Shown here: positions 35,208 through 44,270 of the stretch, piece by piece
How positions within the stretch are numbered: position 1 is the stretch's first letter
Layout of the letters: each line of letters starts with the position of its first letter
Assembly (NCBI RefSeq): GCF_022788655.1
Contig: NZ_CP084951.1
Span: 3,162,001-3,226,000 of the forward strand
From: Sulfitobacter indolifex
Lineage (GTDB): Bacteria; Pseudomonadota; Alphaproteobacteria; Rhodobacterales; Rhodobacteraceae
Length of the DNA: 64,000 bases
Direction: 5' to 3'
The notes under the pieces: model-generated
What the model was told of the DNA's origin: nothing
The model's input: the letters and a program-made list of their open reading frames with translations, nothing else
Database searches by the model: none
Made by a program: the position numbers and the translations under genes

Positions 35208-36536
35208 TTAACGGTCCGACAGCGCAAATCCGGCATATGCAAAGGGCATGACCGCCCGGCGATAGCGCCCCAACTCGAACCGCGCCAGCGGGCCGCGCAT
35301 GGGGGCGGGATAGGGCCGCTCGGGCGTTTTGCCGCGCACCAGATCGGCCAAAAGCGCGCCGGAATAGCTCGCCATTGCCACGCCATTGCCGTGGTAACAC
35401 AGACCCGCGAACATGCCCGGCTGATCCGGCACTTCGCCCACAAACGGCATCCGGTTGCGCGCGATACAGACCATGCCCGACCAGCCATGCGGCGTTTCAA
35501 CATTGCGCCACGCGGGGAACATCGCCTCGAAATCCGCCCGTGCGCGGCGCAGGGCACGCGCCTCGGACGCTGGGTTAGACAGCAGCCCGCCGCGCACGCC
35601 GAACAACATGCGATTGTCGGGCATTAGCCGGAAATAATGCAGCAGATGGCGGCTGTCATAGCTAGCTTGCTGGCTGGTCCAGCCTTGGGCGGCCAGCTCA
35701 GCTTCGGTCAAGGGCCGCGTCACGATCACACTGGACTGCGTCGGCATGTAACGCGCGGAAAGCCATAGCGGCAGGTCTTCCGATGAATAGCCGTTGGTGG
35801 CGATGATCACCCGCTCGGCGCGGATGCGGCCCTTGGGGGTGGTGACATCGAATGCACCATCACGCCGGGTCACGTTCAGGGCCGGGCTGTTGTGGTAGAT
35901 CACCGCTCCCGCCTCTTCGGCGGCCTGCGCCAAGGCGGTCACATATTTGCGGGGGTTGAAGCCAAAACCAATCGGCACGGTGATCGCGCCTTCGAAACCC
36001 GCGTTTAGCCCTTCGGCGGCAAGGTCGGCCTTCTGGGTTAGCCGTGCCGTGACACCGTAGTTCTCTGCGTAGTGATCCAGCTTGCCGCGCATCTCATCGA
36101 AATCGCGGGGGCGGTGGGCGAGTTGGGTCTCGCCATCGGAATGTCGGTCGACATCGACACCGCGGGTGGTGATGAAATCCTCCACCTGCCGGATCGCGGC
36201 CAATTCGGCCTGCCGCCAACCGAGCCGCTCCTCCCGCCCAAATTTGCGATCCAGCGTGACGTCGTCGAGCATTCCGCCGCCTAGACAGCAAAAGCCCCCG
36301 TTCCGCCCAGATGCGCCAAAGCCGACACGCTCGGCCTCCAGCACCGTGGCCCCCACCCCGGCCTGGGCCAGATGCAGCGCGGCGTTGAGCCCGGTGAAGC
36401 CGCCGCCGATGATTACCACATCGGCTTGCGCGTCGCCTTGCTGCGCCTTGCGGTCTGGCGCGGCGCAGGTTTCATCCCACCAACAGCCCGCACGCGGCGC
36501 TTCGGAATAGGCGAAAGCCGGGTAGATACGCTTCAC
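35208..36536 (-). CDS. FAD-dependent amine oxidase, PuuB-like
   Basis: Flavoprotein of 442 aa of the DadA/DAO family. The dinucleotide-binding motif is VVIIGGGFTGLNAALHLAQ near residues 40-58, followed by GFGASGRNGGF, and the C-terminal FAD region has GLCYHGNGVAMASYSG. Such proteins next to polyamine ABC transporters are usually gamma-glutamylputrescine oxidase-like; the exact substrate is not proven. It overlaps the potI stop by 4 bases, so it is the last gene of the pot operon. Confidence 0.82.
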   Translation of the reverse strand: MKRIYPAFAYSEAPRAGCWWDETCAAPDRKAQQGDAQADVVIIGGGFTGLNAALHLAQAGVGATVLEAERVGFGASGRNGGFCCLGGGMLDDVTLDRKFGREERLGWRQAELAAIRQVEDFITTRGVDVDRHSDGETQLAHRPRDFDEMRGKLDHYAENYGVTARLTQKADLAAEGLNAGFEGAITVPIGFGFNPRKYVTALAQAAEEAGAVIYHNSPALNVTRRDGAFDVTTPKGRIRAERVIIATNGYSSEDLPLWLSARYMPTQSSVIVTRPLTEAELAAQGWTSQQASYDSRHLLHYFRLMPDNRMLFGVRGGLLSNPASEARALRRARADFEAMFPAWRNVETPHGWSGMVCIARNRMPFVGEVPDQPGMFAGLCYHGNGVAMASYSGALLADLVRGKTPERPYPAPMRGPLARFELGRYRRAVMPFAYAGFALSDR

Positions 36537-37354
36537 GTTGCGGGCCGTTCTGCCGCGCGGGCCTCCTCCTGCGCGCGCAGGCTTGAGCGTTTGCTGACCA
36601 GCGATGCCGTGATGACGCCGACAGTGACGATGGCGATCATGATCGTCGAGAGCGCGTTGATTTCTGGCGATACGCCAAGCCGCACGGCCGAGAAGATCTT
36701 GATCGGCAGCGTCGTCGCCGACGGCCCAGCGGTGAAGGAGGCGATCACCAGATCATCAAGGCTGAGCGTGAAGGCCAGAAGCCAGCCCGAGATGACCGCA
36801 GGCGCAATGATCGGCAGGGTCACCAGACGGAATGCCTCCCAAGGAGATGATCCAAGATCAAGCGCGGCCTCTTCCAGAGACCGGTCAAAGGACACCAGCC
36901 GCGAGGAGACGACGACCGAGACATAGCACATCGAAAAGGTCGTATGCGCCAGCACGATGGTCAGCACGCCGCGGTCCAGCCCGATGCCGATGAAGAGCAA
37001 GAGCAGCGACAGACCGGTGATCACCTCGGGCATGACCAGCGGCGCATAGATCATGCCGGAAAACAGCGTTCGCCCCATGAACCGCCCGCCGCGCACCAGC
37101 ACATAGGCGGCCATCGTGCCCAGCACCGTGGCGATCGACGACGAAATCACCGCGACCTTGATCGTCACCCAAGCGGCGTTCAGGAAGGCCTCATTCTGCA
37201 GCAACTCGCTATACCAGCGGGTTGAAAAGCCAGCCCAGACCGTCACCAATTTGGAGGCGTTGAAGCTGTAGATCACCAGAATGATCATCGGCAGATAAAG
37301 AAAGGCAAACCCCAGCGTCAGCGAGGTCACGTTGAACCATGTCATCCGCTTCAT
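36533..37354 (-). CDS. potI: Spermidine/putrescine ABC permease PotI
   Basis: Inner-membrane permease of 273 aa with six membrane segments; the EAA-loop region LEEAALDLGSSPWEAFRLVTLP contacts the ATPase. ATG 37354 overlaps the PotH stop (ATGA). It forms the second half of the permease heterodimer with PotH for polyamine uptake. Related to PotC/PotI; naming PotI over PotC follows the PuuB-like neighbour and is not certain. Confidence 0.88.
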   Translation of the reverse strand: MKRMTWFNVTSLTLGFAFLYLPMIILVIYSFNASKLVTVWAGFSTRWYSELLQNEAFLNAAWVTIKVAVISSSIATVLGTMAAYVLVRGGRFMGRTLFSGMIYAPLVMPEVITGLSLLLLFIGIGLDRGVLTIVLAHTTFSMCYVSVVVSSRLVSFDRSLEEAALDLGSSPWEAFRLVTLPIIAPAVISGWLLAFTLSLDDLVIASFTAGPSATTLPIKIFSAVRLGVSPEINALSTIMIAIVTVGVITASLVSKRSSLRAQEEARAAERPAT

Positions 37355-38232
37355 TGTTCGGCCTCCGCCTGCTTTTGCTGGTTGCGTTGGAACAGGATGA
37401 TCGGGATGATCAGGATCAGCAGCAAGATCACGGCAACAGCACTCGCCACCGGCCAATCGCGGTTGTTAAAGAACTCTTCCCACAGCACTTTGCCGATCAT
37501 CAGCGTGCCCGAACCGCCCAGCAGCGAGGGGATCACGAATTCGCCCAAGGCCGGAATGAAGACCAGAAAACTGCCCGCCACGATACCGTTGCGCGACAGT
37601 GGGATCGTCACCAGCCAGAAGGCTTGCAGACGCGAACAGCCCAGGTCTTCGGCGGCCTCGTTCAATGATTCATCCAAACGGTCAAGCGCGGCATAGATCG
37701 GCAGGATCATGAAGGGCAGATAGGTATAAACGATGCCGATATAGACTGCCGTGTTGGTATTAAGGATCTGTAAAGGCTCTGCAGTTAAACCCACCCACAT
37801 CAACAGTTGGTTCAGCAGCCCTTCGTTGCTCAAAATGCCCATCCACGCGTAGACGCGGATCAAGAAAGAGGTCCAGAACGGCAGGATCACCAACATCATC
37901 AACGTGGCACGCCACTCTTCGGGGGCGCGGGCCATGCCGTAGGCGATAGGATAGCCGACCAGCAGCGTGAAGGCGGTTGAGATCAACGCGATGCGCAGCG
38001 AACTGAGGTAGGCTTTCCAATAAAGGTCATCAGAGGCCAGAAAGGCGAAATTCTCGAAATCCAATTGGGCGAAAAGCGCACTGATGCCGTCCTTGATGGT
38101 CGGCGTATAGGGCGGGATCGCCAGCGCCGTGTCAGACAAGGAGATTTTGAAAACGATCAGGAAAGGCACCAAAAACAGCGCTAGCAGCCAGAAATATGGG
38201 ACCGCGATCAGGGCGAAACGACGCATATTCAT
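37351..38232 (-). CDS. potH: Spermidine/putrescine ABC permease PotH
   Basis: Permease of 293 aa with six membrane segments and the EAA loop LNEAAEDLGCSRLQAFWLVTIPL. It pairs with PotI and the PotA-like ATPase. ATG 38232 overlaps the ATPase stop (ATGA). The upstream open frame to 38289 runs inside the ATPase gene and is not used. Confidence 0.88.
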   Translation of the reverse strand: MNMRRFALIAVPYFWLLALFLVPFLIVFKISLSDTALAIPPYTPTIKDGISALFAQLDFENFAFLASDDLYWKAYLSSLRIALISTAFTLLVGYPIAYGMARAPEEWRATLMMLVILPFWTSFLIRVYAWMGILSNEGLLNQLLMWVGLTAEPLQILNTNTAVYIGIVYTYLPFMILPIYAALDRLDESLNEAAEDLGCSRLQAFWLVTIPLSRNGIVAGSFLVFIPALGEFVIPSLLGGSGTLMIGKVLWEEFFNNRDWPVASAVAVILLLILIIPIILFQRNQQKQAEAEQ

Positions 38233-39356
38233 TGCGCCAACAAAACGCCTGCGGTGGCGCTCCATGAAATCCAGACCGGGTCTTCCCAAGTGATGTCACG
38301 ACGGGCGATGCGGCGGGTGTTGGCCGTCTGCGCCTTGATCACCTGCCCGCCGGGCAGTTCGACATGATAGGTGGAGAGGTTGCCTAAATACGCGATATCC
38401 AGCACTTTGCCCTGTAGCGCATTAGGCGCATCCTCGGGCTGCTCGGTCGTGATGCGGATCTTCTCGGGGCGGATCGCCAGATGGGCCTGCTGGCCTTCGC
38501 TGAATGGCACGGCAGAGGTCGCCGTCAGCGGCGGCTGCCCGTCGATCCAATTTAAATGGTACTGGTCTTGTCCAATGGCCTTGGTGTTAGCTTCGATGAT
38601 GTTCACGTCACCAATGAAGTCGGCCACATAAACGGAATTCGGCGCCTCATAGATCTCAGCCGGGGTGGCCACTTGAATGACACGGCCCTCGTCCATCACC
38701 GCCACGCGGGAGGCAACGGTCATCGCCTCTTCTTGGTCGTGGGTCACGATGACAAAGGTGGTGCCGGTGGATTCTTGAATGTCCATCAGTTCAAACTGGG
38801 TGTCTTGCCGCAGTTTCTTGTCGAGCGCGCCCAAGGGTTCATCGAGCAACAAAAGCTTCGGCGCTTTGGCAAGGGATCGCGCCAATGCCACGCGCTGCCG
38901 TTGGCCACCAGAGATCTGATGCGGCTTACGGCGGGCGAACTTTTCAAGACGGGTGAGTTTCAGCATCTCGGCCACGCGTGCCTCGATCGCGTCTTTGCCC
39001 ATCTTATCGCGACGCAGACCAAAAGCGATGTTGTCCCAAACGCTGAGATGCGGGAACAGCGCGTAGGACTGGAACATCATGTTCACCGCCCTCTTGTTCG
39101 GCGGGACCGGCGCGATGTCTTGCCCGGCCAATTCGATCCGCCCGGCGGTTGGGTTTTCAAACCCCGCCAGCATCCGCATCATCGTCGTTTTGCCGCAGCC
39201 CGAGGGGCCAAGCAGCGCGAAGAATTCTTGCGCGTAGATGTCCAGCGATAGATCGTCGATGGCGACGAATTCACCAAATTTCTTGGTGACATTCTTAAAG
39301 CGAATAAGCGGTTTTTCGTCGGGATCATTCCACGGGGCGAAGACGGTTGGGCTCAC
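38229..39356 (-). CDS. potA: Polyamine ABC transporter ATPase
   Basis: ATPase of 375 aa: Walker A GPSGCGKTT, Q-loop, signature SGGQRQRVALARSLA, Walker B LLLLDEPLGALD and a C-terminal TOBE domain (about residues 290-360). It energises the PotH/PotI permease. The start is GTG 39356 with AAGGAT 9-10 bases upstream. The preceding gap to potF holds a large hairpin. PotG is a possible alternative name; the two ATPases are close homologues. Confidence 0.92.
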   Translation of the reverse strand: MSPTVFAPWNDPDEKPLIRFKNVTKKFGEFVAIDDLSLDIYAQEFFALLGPSGCGKTTMMRMLAGFENPTAGRIELAGQDIAPVPPNKRAVNMMFQSYALFPHLSVWDNIAFGLRRDKMGKDAIEARVAEMLKLTRLEKFARRKPHQISGGQRQRVALARSLAKAPKLLLLDEPLGALDKKLRQDTQFELMDIQESTGTTFVIVTHDQEEAMTVASRVAVMDEGRVIQVATPAEIYEAPNSVYVADFIGDVNIIEANTKAIGQDQYHLNWIDGQPPLTATSAVPFSEGQQAHLAIRPEKIRITTEQPEDAPNALQGKVLDIAYLGNLSTYHVELPGGQVIKAQTANTRRIARRDITWEDPVWISWSATAGVLLAQ

Positions 39357-39374
39357 GGTTGAGACATCCTTTGA

Positions 39375-39411
39375 TCAGGTCGCGAGGGCAAGAAAAAGGG
39401 GCGCGACCTGA
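39375..39411 (-). promoter_or_regulatory. Hairpin between potF and potA
   Basis: Ten-base inverted repeat TCAGGTCGCG / CGCGACCTGA with a 17-base purine-rich loop, in the 78-base gap after the binding-protein gene. Such hairpins after ABC binding-protein genes commonly stabilise the upstream mRNA and dampen permease expression, keeping the binding protein in excess. No long T-run follows. Confidence 0.65.
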
Positions 39412-39434
39412 CTGGCCGCACCCCCTGTCTCAGA

Positions 39435-40520
39435 TCAGGTACCGGACTTGATCTTGGTCCAGAGCCGGGTCACCACGCGCTGAACTTTTGGCGGGTAAGG
39501 TGTGGTGGTGAACAGATTGTCCAACGCCGCCTCAGAAGGGTAGATCGCCGGGTCGCCGATCACATCTTCGACCAGATGCTCTTGCGAGGCTTTATTGCCG
39601 TTCGCGTAGTACACATAGTTCGACGCGGCCGCCATATTTTCGGCGTCCATGATGAAGTTCAGAAACTTATGCGCGCCCTCGGGGTTTGGCGCATCGACCG
39701 GGATGGCCATTTGGTCGAACCACATCTGCGCCCCTTCGGAGGGAGCGTTATAGGCAACTTCAACGCCGTTATCAGCTTCGGCCGCGCGGTCACGGGCCTG
39801 CAAAATATCGCCGGACCAGCCGACTGCGACGCACACATCGCCGTTCGCCAAGGCATTGATATATTCCGAGGAGTGGAACTTCTGAATATAGGGGCGGATC
39901 GGCATGAAGACGCCTTCGGCCTTCGCGATCACGTCGGGGTCATGGCTGTTGGGGTCTTCGCCGATGTAGTTCAGCGCCGCAGGGATCATCTCGGCAGGGG
40001 CGTCGAGGAAATGCACGCCACAGTCGGCCAGCTTTTCCATATTGGCGGGATCAAAGACCAAGTCCCAAGAGTCGACCGGGGCGTCTTCACCCAGTGCTTC
40101 TTTGACCTTGCCGAGGTTTACGCCGATGCCGGTGGTGCCCCACATGTAGTTGATCGAATGCGCATTGTCGGGATCATATTGTTCGGTCCGCGAAGAAACC
40201 ACGTCCCACATATTCTCAAGGTTGGGCAGCTTGGAGGTGTCCAGTGGCTGGAATGCCCCGGCAGTGATCTGGCGCTGCAGGAAGGTGCCCGTGGGGACGA
40301 CCACGTCATAGCCCGACCCACCGGACAGCATTTTGGTTTCCAACATTTCGTTGCTGTCGAACACATCGTAGACCAGTTCGATGCCGGTCTCTTCTTCAAA
40401 TTTTTCCAGCAGGGATTCGTCGATATAGTCGGACCAGTTATAGACCCGGACCGTTTCCGCAGAGGCCGCACCTGCCATCAAGGTGGCAACGGCGACGCTG
40501 CTTAGTAGCACATGTTTCAT
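39435..40520 (-). CDS. potF: Periplasmic polyamine-binding protein
   Basis: Protein of 361 aa with a signal peptide cleaved after AASA (MKHVLLSSVAVATLMAGAASA) and the SBP fold start VRVYNWSDYIDESLLEKFEEE, as in PotD/PotF. It contains the typical YNAPSEGAQMWFDQMAIP. It delivers putrescine or spermidine to the PotHI permease. First gene of the minus-strand pot operon, divergent from the GntR regulator. Substrate choice (PotD versus PotF) cannot be fixed by eye. Confidence 0.9.
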   Translation of the reverse strand: MKHVLLSSVAVATLMAGAASAETVRVYNWSDYIDESLLEKFEEETGIELVYDVFDSNEMLETKMLSGGSGYDVVVPTGTFLQRQITAGAFQPLDTSKLPNLENMWDVVSSRTEQYDPDNAHSINYMWGTTGIGVNLGKVKEALGEDAPVDSWDLVFDPANMEKLADCGVHFLDAPAEMIPAALNYIGEDPNSHDPDVIAKAEGVFMPIRPYIQKFHSSEYINALANGDVCVAVGWSGDILQARDRAAEADNGVEVAYNAPSEGAQMWFDQMAIPVDAPNPEGAHKFLNFIMDAENMAAASNYVYYANGNKASQEHLVEDVIGDPAIYPSEAALDNLFTTTPYPPKVQRVVTRLWTKIKSGT

Positions 40521-40562
40521 TTCATACTCCCGTTAGACAGGTCGGGTTGATCCCCACCTTTC

Positions 40563-40576
40563 ATCAATTTGATCAA
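40563..40576. promoter_or_regulatory. Palindrome, candidate GntR operator 1
   Basis: ATCAA-T-TTGAT (40563-40573), overlapping TTGATCAA (40569-40576), in the divergent potF/GntR promoter region about 45 bases before potF. The 10-mer AATTTGATCA (40566-40575) recurs before the downstream aminotransferase gene. Its use by the neighbouring regulator is inference. Confidence 0.5.
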
Positions 40577-40665
40577 GTTTTGCCTCTTCGGGCAAGATGG
40601 TTTATGCTTTCATGCAGAATGAAATGCTGCAAGCTACGGCGAAACAAGACGGAAAGACCGCTCCC

Positions 40666-41367
40666 ATGGGTTCAGAAAAAACCGATTCGAGACTGCTTCC
40701 CGCCGCCGACGCGGCGGTCAAAACACCGATCCATCAGCATGTTTATGAACGCCTGCGTAAGATGATTCTTTTCGGCGATCTGGCCCCCGGACAGGGGGTC
40801 ACGATCCAAGGTTTGACCACCGCCCTTGATGCGGGGATGACCCCCGTACGCGAGGCCATTCGCCGTCTGACATCCGAAGGCGCGTTGACCCATCTGGGCA
40901 ACCGTCGCGTCACCGTGCCCGAACTGACCCACACGGGCCTTGAAGAGCTTAAGTTCATGCGTGAAACCCTTGAGCCTGAGCTGACCAGACGCGCCGCGGA
41001 ACGCATGACAGAAGGGCGTTTAACAGCGTTGAATGACTGCGACACGGCGTTGAACCACGCGATCGACCGCGGCGATGTGGGCGGCTATCTAATGCAGAAC
41101 TACAACTTCCATGCGATGATCTACGACCTTGCCGAAGCCCCGATCATGGCCGCCACAGTAGACCGACTTTGGCTGCGGTTTGGCCCGTCGCTTCGGGTGG
41201 TTTGCGGGCGCTATGGCACCAGCAATCTGCCCGATAAACATGCAGAACTTATGGCTGCCTTTTCTGCGGGCAATGTCACCCTCGCCGGGGAGGTCATGGC
41301 AGGCGATGTTGCCCAAGGAATGACCCAAATCCGCGCCGCGCTCGATGGGCAACCCATTCCGCGTTGA
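40666..41367 (+). CDS. GntR family regulator (FCD type)
   Basis: Regulator of 233 aa from ATG 40666; an N-terminal winged helix-turn-helix (TPIHQHVYERLRKMILFGDL, then TPVREAIRRLTSEGAL and RRVTVPELT) and an all-helical FCD effector domain. FCD regulators bind small acids and usually repress the adjacent catabolic operon. It lies between divergent potF and the co-directional aminotransferase, so polyamine control is likely. Open frames with ATGs at 40597 and 40612 exist but have no better ribosome site; GGAAAG precedes 40666. Confidence 0.85.
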   Translation: MGSEKTDSRLLPAADAAVKTPIHQHVYERLRKMILFGDLAPGQGVTIQGLTTALDAGMTPVREAIRRLTSEGALTHLGNRRVTVPELTHTGLEELKFMRETLEPELTRRAAERMTEGRLTALNDCDTALNHAIDRGDVGGYLMQNYNFHAMIYDLAEAPIMAATVDRLWLRFGPSLRVVCGRYGTSNLPDKHAELMAAFSAGNVTLAGEVMAGDVAQGMTQIRAALDGQPIPR

Positions 41368-41384
41368 TTCGATTGACATGCTAT

Positions 41385-41394
41385 AATTTGATCA
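41385..41394. promoter_or_regulatory. Candidate GntR operator 2
   Basis: AATTTGATCA, identical to the 10-mer in the potF/GntR promoter region, 49 bases before the aminotransferase ATG. Two copies flanking a GntR gene suggest one regulon; a 10-mer alone is modest evidence. Confidence 0.45.
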
Positions 41395-41442
41395 TATCCT
41401 GCGGCGAAGCTTAATTTCCACGCAGATAGAAGGTGCACACCC

Positions 41443-42840
41443 ATGCCGCCCATCACGAATCACCTCCCCACCGCGGACCTACAGGCCCTCGATGCGGCGC
41501 ATCATATGCACCCTTTCACCACCAACGACGACTTGGGCAAAAAAGGCGCACGCGTCATCACGCGGGCAAAAGGCATCTATTTGACCGACAGCGAGGGCAA
41601 TGAAATCCTCGACGCGATGGCGGGGCTTTGGTGCGTGAACCTTGGCTATGGTCGCGAAGAGATGGGCCAAGTGGCCGCGCGGCAGATGAATGAACTGCCC
41701 TATTACAACACCTTCTTTCAAACGACCCATGTGCCTGCCATCGCGCTGGCCAAAGAACTGGCCGACCTCGCCCCCGGTGATCTGAACCACGTCTTTTTCG
41801 CTGGCTCCGGGTCAGAGGCGAATGACACCAATTTGCGCATGGTCCGCACCTATTGGGCGCAAAAGGGCAAACCCGAGAAGAGCCATATCATCAGCCGCAA
41901 GAATGCTTATCACGGGTCTTCGGTCGGTTCGGCCAGCCTTGGGGGCATGACGCCGATGCACGAACAAGGCGGTCTGCCCATCCCCGGTATTCACCATATC
42001 GGCCAGCCTGATTGGTACGCCGAGGGAGGCGACCAAACACCCGAAGAGTTCGGTCTGGCCCGTGCGCGTGAGTTGGAGGAAAAGATCCTCGAACTGGGCG
42101 CGGATAAGGTCGCTGCATTCATCGGCGAGCCCGTACAAGGCGCCGGTGGCGTCGTCATCCCGCCCAGCACCTATTGGCCTGAAATCCAGCGCATCTGCGA
42201 AAAGCACGACATTCTGATCATCGCCGATGAGGTGATCTGCGGCTTCGGCCGGACGGGCAACTGGTTCGGCTCGCAAACCATCGGCATCAAGCCGCATATC
42301 ATGACCATCGCGAAGGGGCTCAGCTCGGGCTACGCGCCGATTGGCGGGTCGATCGTTTGTGACGAAGTGGCCGAGGTGATCAACGCCTGCGAATTTAACC
42401 ACGGTTACACCTATTCAGGCCACCCCGTTTGCGCCGCTGTGGCGTTGGAAAACCTGCGCATCATGCAAGAAGAGAGCATCATCGACCATGTGCGAGACAT
42501 TGCAGCCCCCGCGTTGAAAGAAGCGCTGGATAAGCTGGGGGAGCATCCGCTCGTGGGCGGGGTTAACGTCTCTGGCCTCATGGCCTCCCTGCCCCTGACA
42601 CCGCATAAAGAAAGCCGCGCCAAATTTGCCGCCGATGGTGGCGTCGCGGGGTATACTTGCCGGGAGCATTGCTTTGCCAACAATCTGGTGATGCGCCATG
42701 TGGGCGACCGGATGATCATCTCTCCGCCGTTGATCATCACGCCCGAAGAGATCAAGATTTTCGCTAAGCGGGCCACCAAGGCGCTAGATGCGACCTATGC
42801 GGACCTGAAAGACAAAGACCTGTTAAGAGCGGCGTCCTAA
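41443..42840 (+). CDS. Class-III aminotransferase, polyamine-type (SpuC-like)
   Basis: PLP enzyme of 465 aa of the omega-aminotransferase group. The PLP-lysine motif is IMTIAKGLSSGYAPIGG, with FFAGSGSEANDTN binding cofactor phosphate and IADEVICGFGRTGN supplying the Asp. Its place in the pot/GntR cluster suggests putrescine or cadaverine with pyruvate as acceptor (SpuC type); the amine substrate is inferred. A ribosome site GAAGGTG lies 7 bases before ATG 41443. Confidence 0.88.
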   Translation: MPPITNHLPTADLQALDAAHHMHPFTTNDDLGKKGARVITRAKGIYLTDSEGNEILDAMAGLWCVNLGYGREEMGQVAARQMNELPYYNTFFQTTHVPAIALAKELADLAPGDLNHVFFAGSGSEANDTNLRMVRTYWAQKGKPEKSHIISRKNAYHGSSVGSASLGGMTPMHEQGGLPIPGIHHIGQPDWYAEGGDQTPEEFGLARARELEEKILELGADKVAAFIGEPVQGAGGVVIPPSTYWPEIQRICEKHDILIIADEVICGFGRTGNWFGSQTIGIKPHIMTIAKGLSSGYAPIGGSIVCDEVAEVINACEFNHGYTYSGHPVCAAVALENLRIMQEESIIDHVRDIAAPALKEALDKLGEHPLVGGVNVSGLMASLPLTPHKESRAKFAADGGVAGYTCREHCFANNLVMRHVGDRMIISPPLIITPEEIKIFAKRATKALDATYADLKDKDLLRAAS

Positions 42841-42870
42841 GCAGCCGGGCTGTCCCATGCGGGGCGGCCC

Positions 42871-44169
42871 TCACTCTTTGCGTAAACGTTCCAGCAGCCG
42901 GGGCGAGGCATAGCCATCCGGCGCGATGCCCTCGGCCTGTTGGAAGCTGCGCACCGCATTGACGGTCAGCGGTCCGATCTTGGCATCAATCTTTTGCGTG
43001 TCAAATCCGGCCTTGGTCAGCAGGGTCTGCAATTCGATCCGCTCATCAAAGCTCAGCGCGCGATCCTCGCGGGGCCATTCTTGCTTAATCTCCCCAGCGC
43101 CGCCGATCCGGTCGGCCAAGTGGCCCACCCCGATCACGTAGGCATCCGCCGTATTATAGCGCTCAATCACTTCGAAATTCGGGAAAATCATGAAGGCGGC
43201 CCCCTGCGCCCCAGCGGGCAGCAACACCGACCCCGGCCCGTGATCTGCCACCGCAGTGCCATCCAATGCGGTTACGCCAAGCTCGGCCCATTCCGCAGGC
43301 GTCTTTGTCACCTCACGGTCGGCCAGCAGATAATCGAACCCCTCGGGCAGGGCTACTTCGACACCCCAAGGCTGTCCTTCGGTCCAGCCAAAATGCTTGA
43401 GGTACGCCGCGGTAGAGGCCAGCGCATCACCGGGGTTATCGCCCCAAATGTCGCGCCGCCCGTCACCATCCCAGTCAACCGCATGGGCATGGAAGGACGA
43501 AGGCATAAACTGCGTGTGCCCCATCGCGCCCGCCCAAGAGCCGCGCAATTGTTCGGCATCCGTATCGCCCGCCTGAAGAATCCGCAAAGCATCGAGCAAT
43601 TCACCCTCGAAAAACTCGGCCCGACGCGCGTCGTAGGCAAGTGTGGTCAATGACGACAACACACTATCGCCGCCCCGAAAGCTGCCATAGGCGCTCTCTA
43701 ACCCCCAGATCGCGGTAACGATCTCTTTCTCCACGCCGTATTTTGCTTCGATGTCTTCCAGCGTGCGCTGCCATTGCGCCAGCGCCTTTTCCCCGTTCTG
43801 CACCCGCAGTTCTGAAGTCGCAGTGTCGAGGTAATCCCAGATTGTCTTGGTAAACTCTGACTGGTTGCGGTCCCGGCGGATCACTTCCGGGTCATAGCTT
43901 ACCGTATCAAGCGCCCGGTCAAAGATATCCGGGTCAATGCCTTGCTGAAGAGCGCGGGGGCGGAATTCTTTCACCCAAACGCGCAGCCCGGCGTCGTCGC
44001 CGGTGGCTTCGGACGGGGCCGTTTGCTCTGCCGGGGTCGAGGCAACCAGCACGGCCACAGGCGCACGCGGTGCGGGCCGCGTGGATTCAACCGGACCCGC
44101 CCCAAGGGCCGGAGCCCCCATACCCGCGGTCGCCAAAATGCTTGAAATCATCGCGTAATGCCGGATCAT
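42871..44169 (-). CDS. Lytic murein transglycosylase, MltB-like
   Basis: Protein of 432 aa with a signal-like N-terminus (MIRHYAMISSILATAGMGAP), a Pro/Ala-rich linker, an SLT_2 catalytic domain with the Glu in WGLESAYGSFRGGDS and the helper region GAMGHTQFMPSSF, and a C-terminal peptidoglycan-binding domain (IDAKIGPLTVNAVRSFQQAEG). It cleaves glycan strands to 1,6-anhydro products in the periplasm. It converges on the aminotransferase gene, with 30 bases between stops. Confidence 0.93.
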   Translation of the reverse strand: MIRHYAMISSILATAGMGAPALGAGPVESTRPAPRAPVAVLVASTPAEQTAPSEATGDDAGLRVWVKEFRPRALQQGIDPDIFDRALDTVSYDPEVIRRDRNQSEFTKTIWDYLDTATSELRVQNGEKALAQWQRTLEDIEAKYGVEKEIVTAIWGLESAYGSFRGGDSVLSSLTTLAYDARRAEFFEGELLDALRILQAGDTDAEQLRGSWAGAMGHTQFMPSSFHAHAVDWDGDGRRDIWGDNPGDALASTAAYLKHFGWTEGQPWGVEVALPEGFDYLLADREVTKTPAEWAELGVTALDGTAVADHGPGSVLLPAGAQGAAFMIFPNFEVIERYNTADAYVIGVGHLADRIGGAGEIKQEWPREDRALSFDERIELQTLLTKAGFDTQKIDAKIGPLTVNAVRSFQQAEGIAPDGYASPRLLERLRKE

Positions 44170-44270
44170 AATCGCCTCACCTCATAGAGTTGCGATAAAT
44201 CCTATGCGCCCCCCGCCCCGGTGGGAAGGGAGGGGCACCCCCATCCGCGAAGCTCCGCTTGTTTGCCGCC

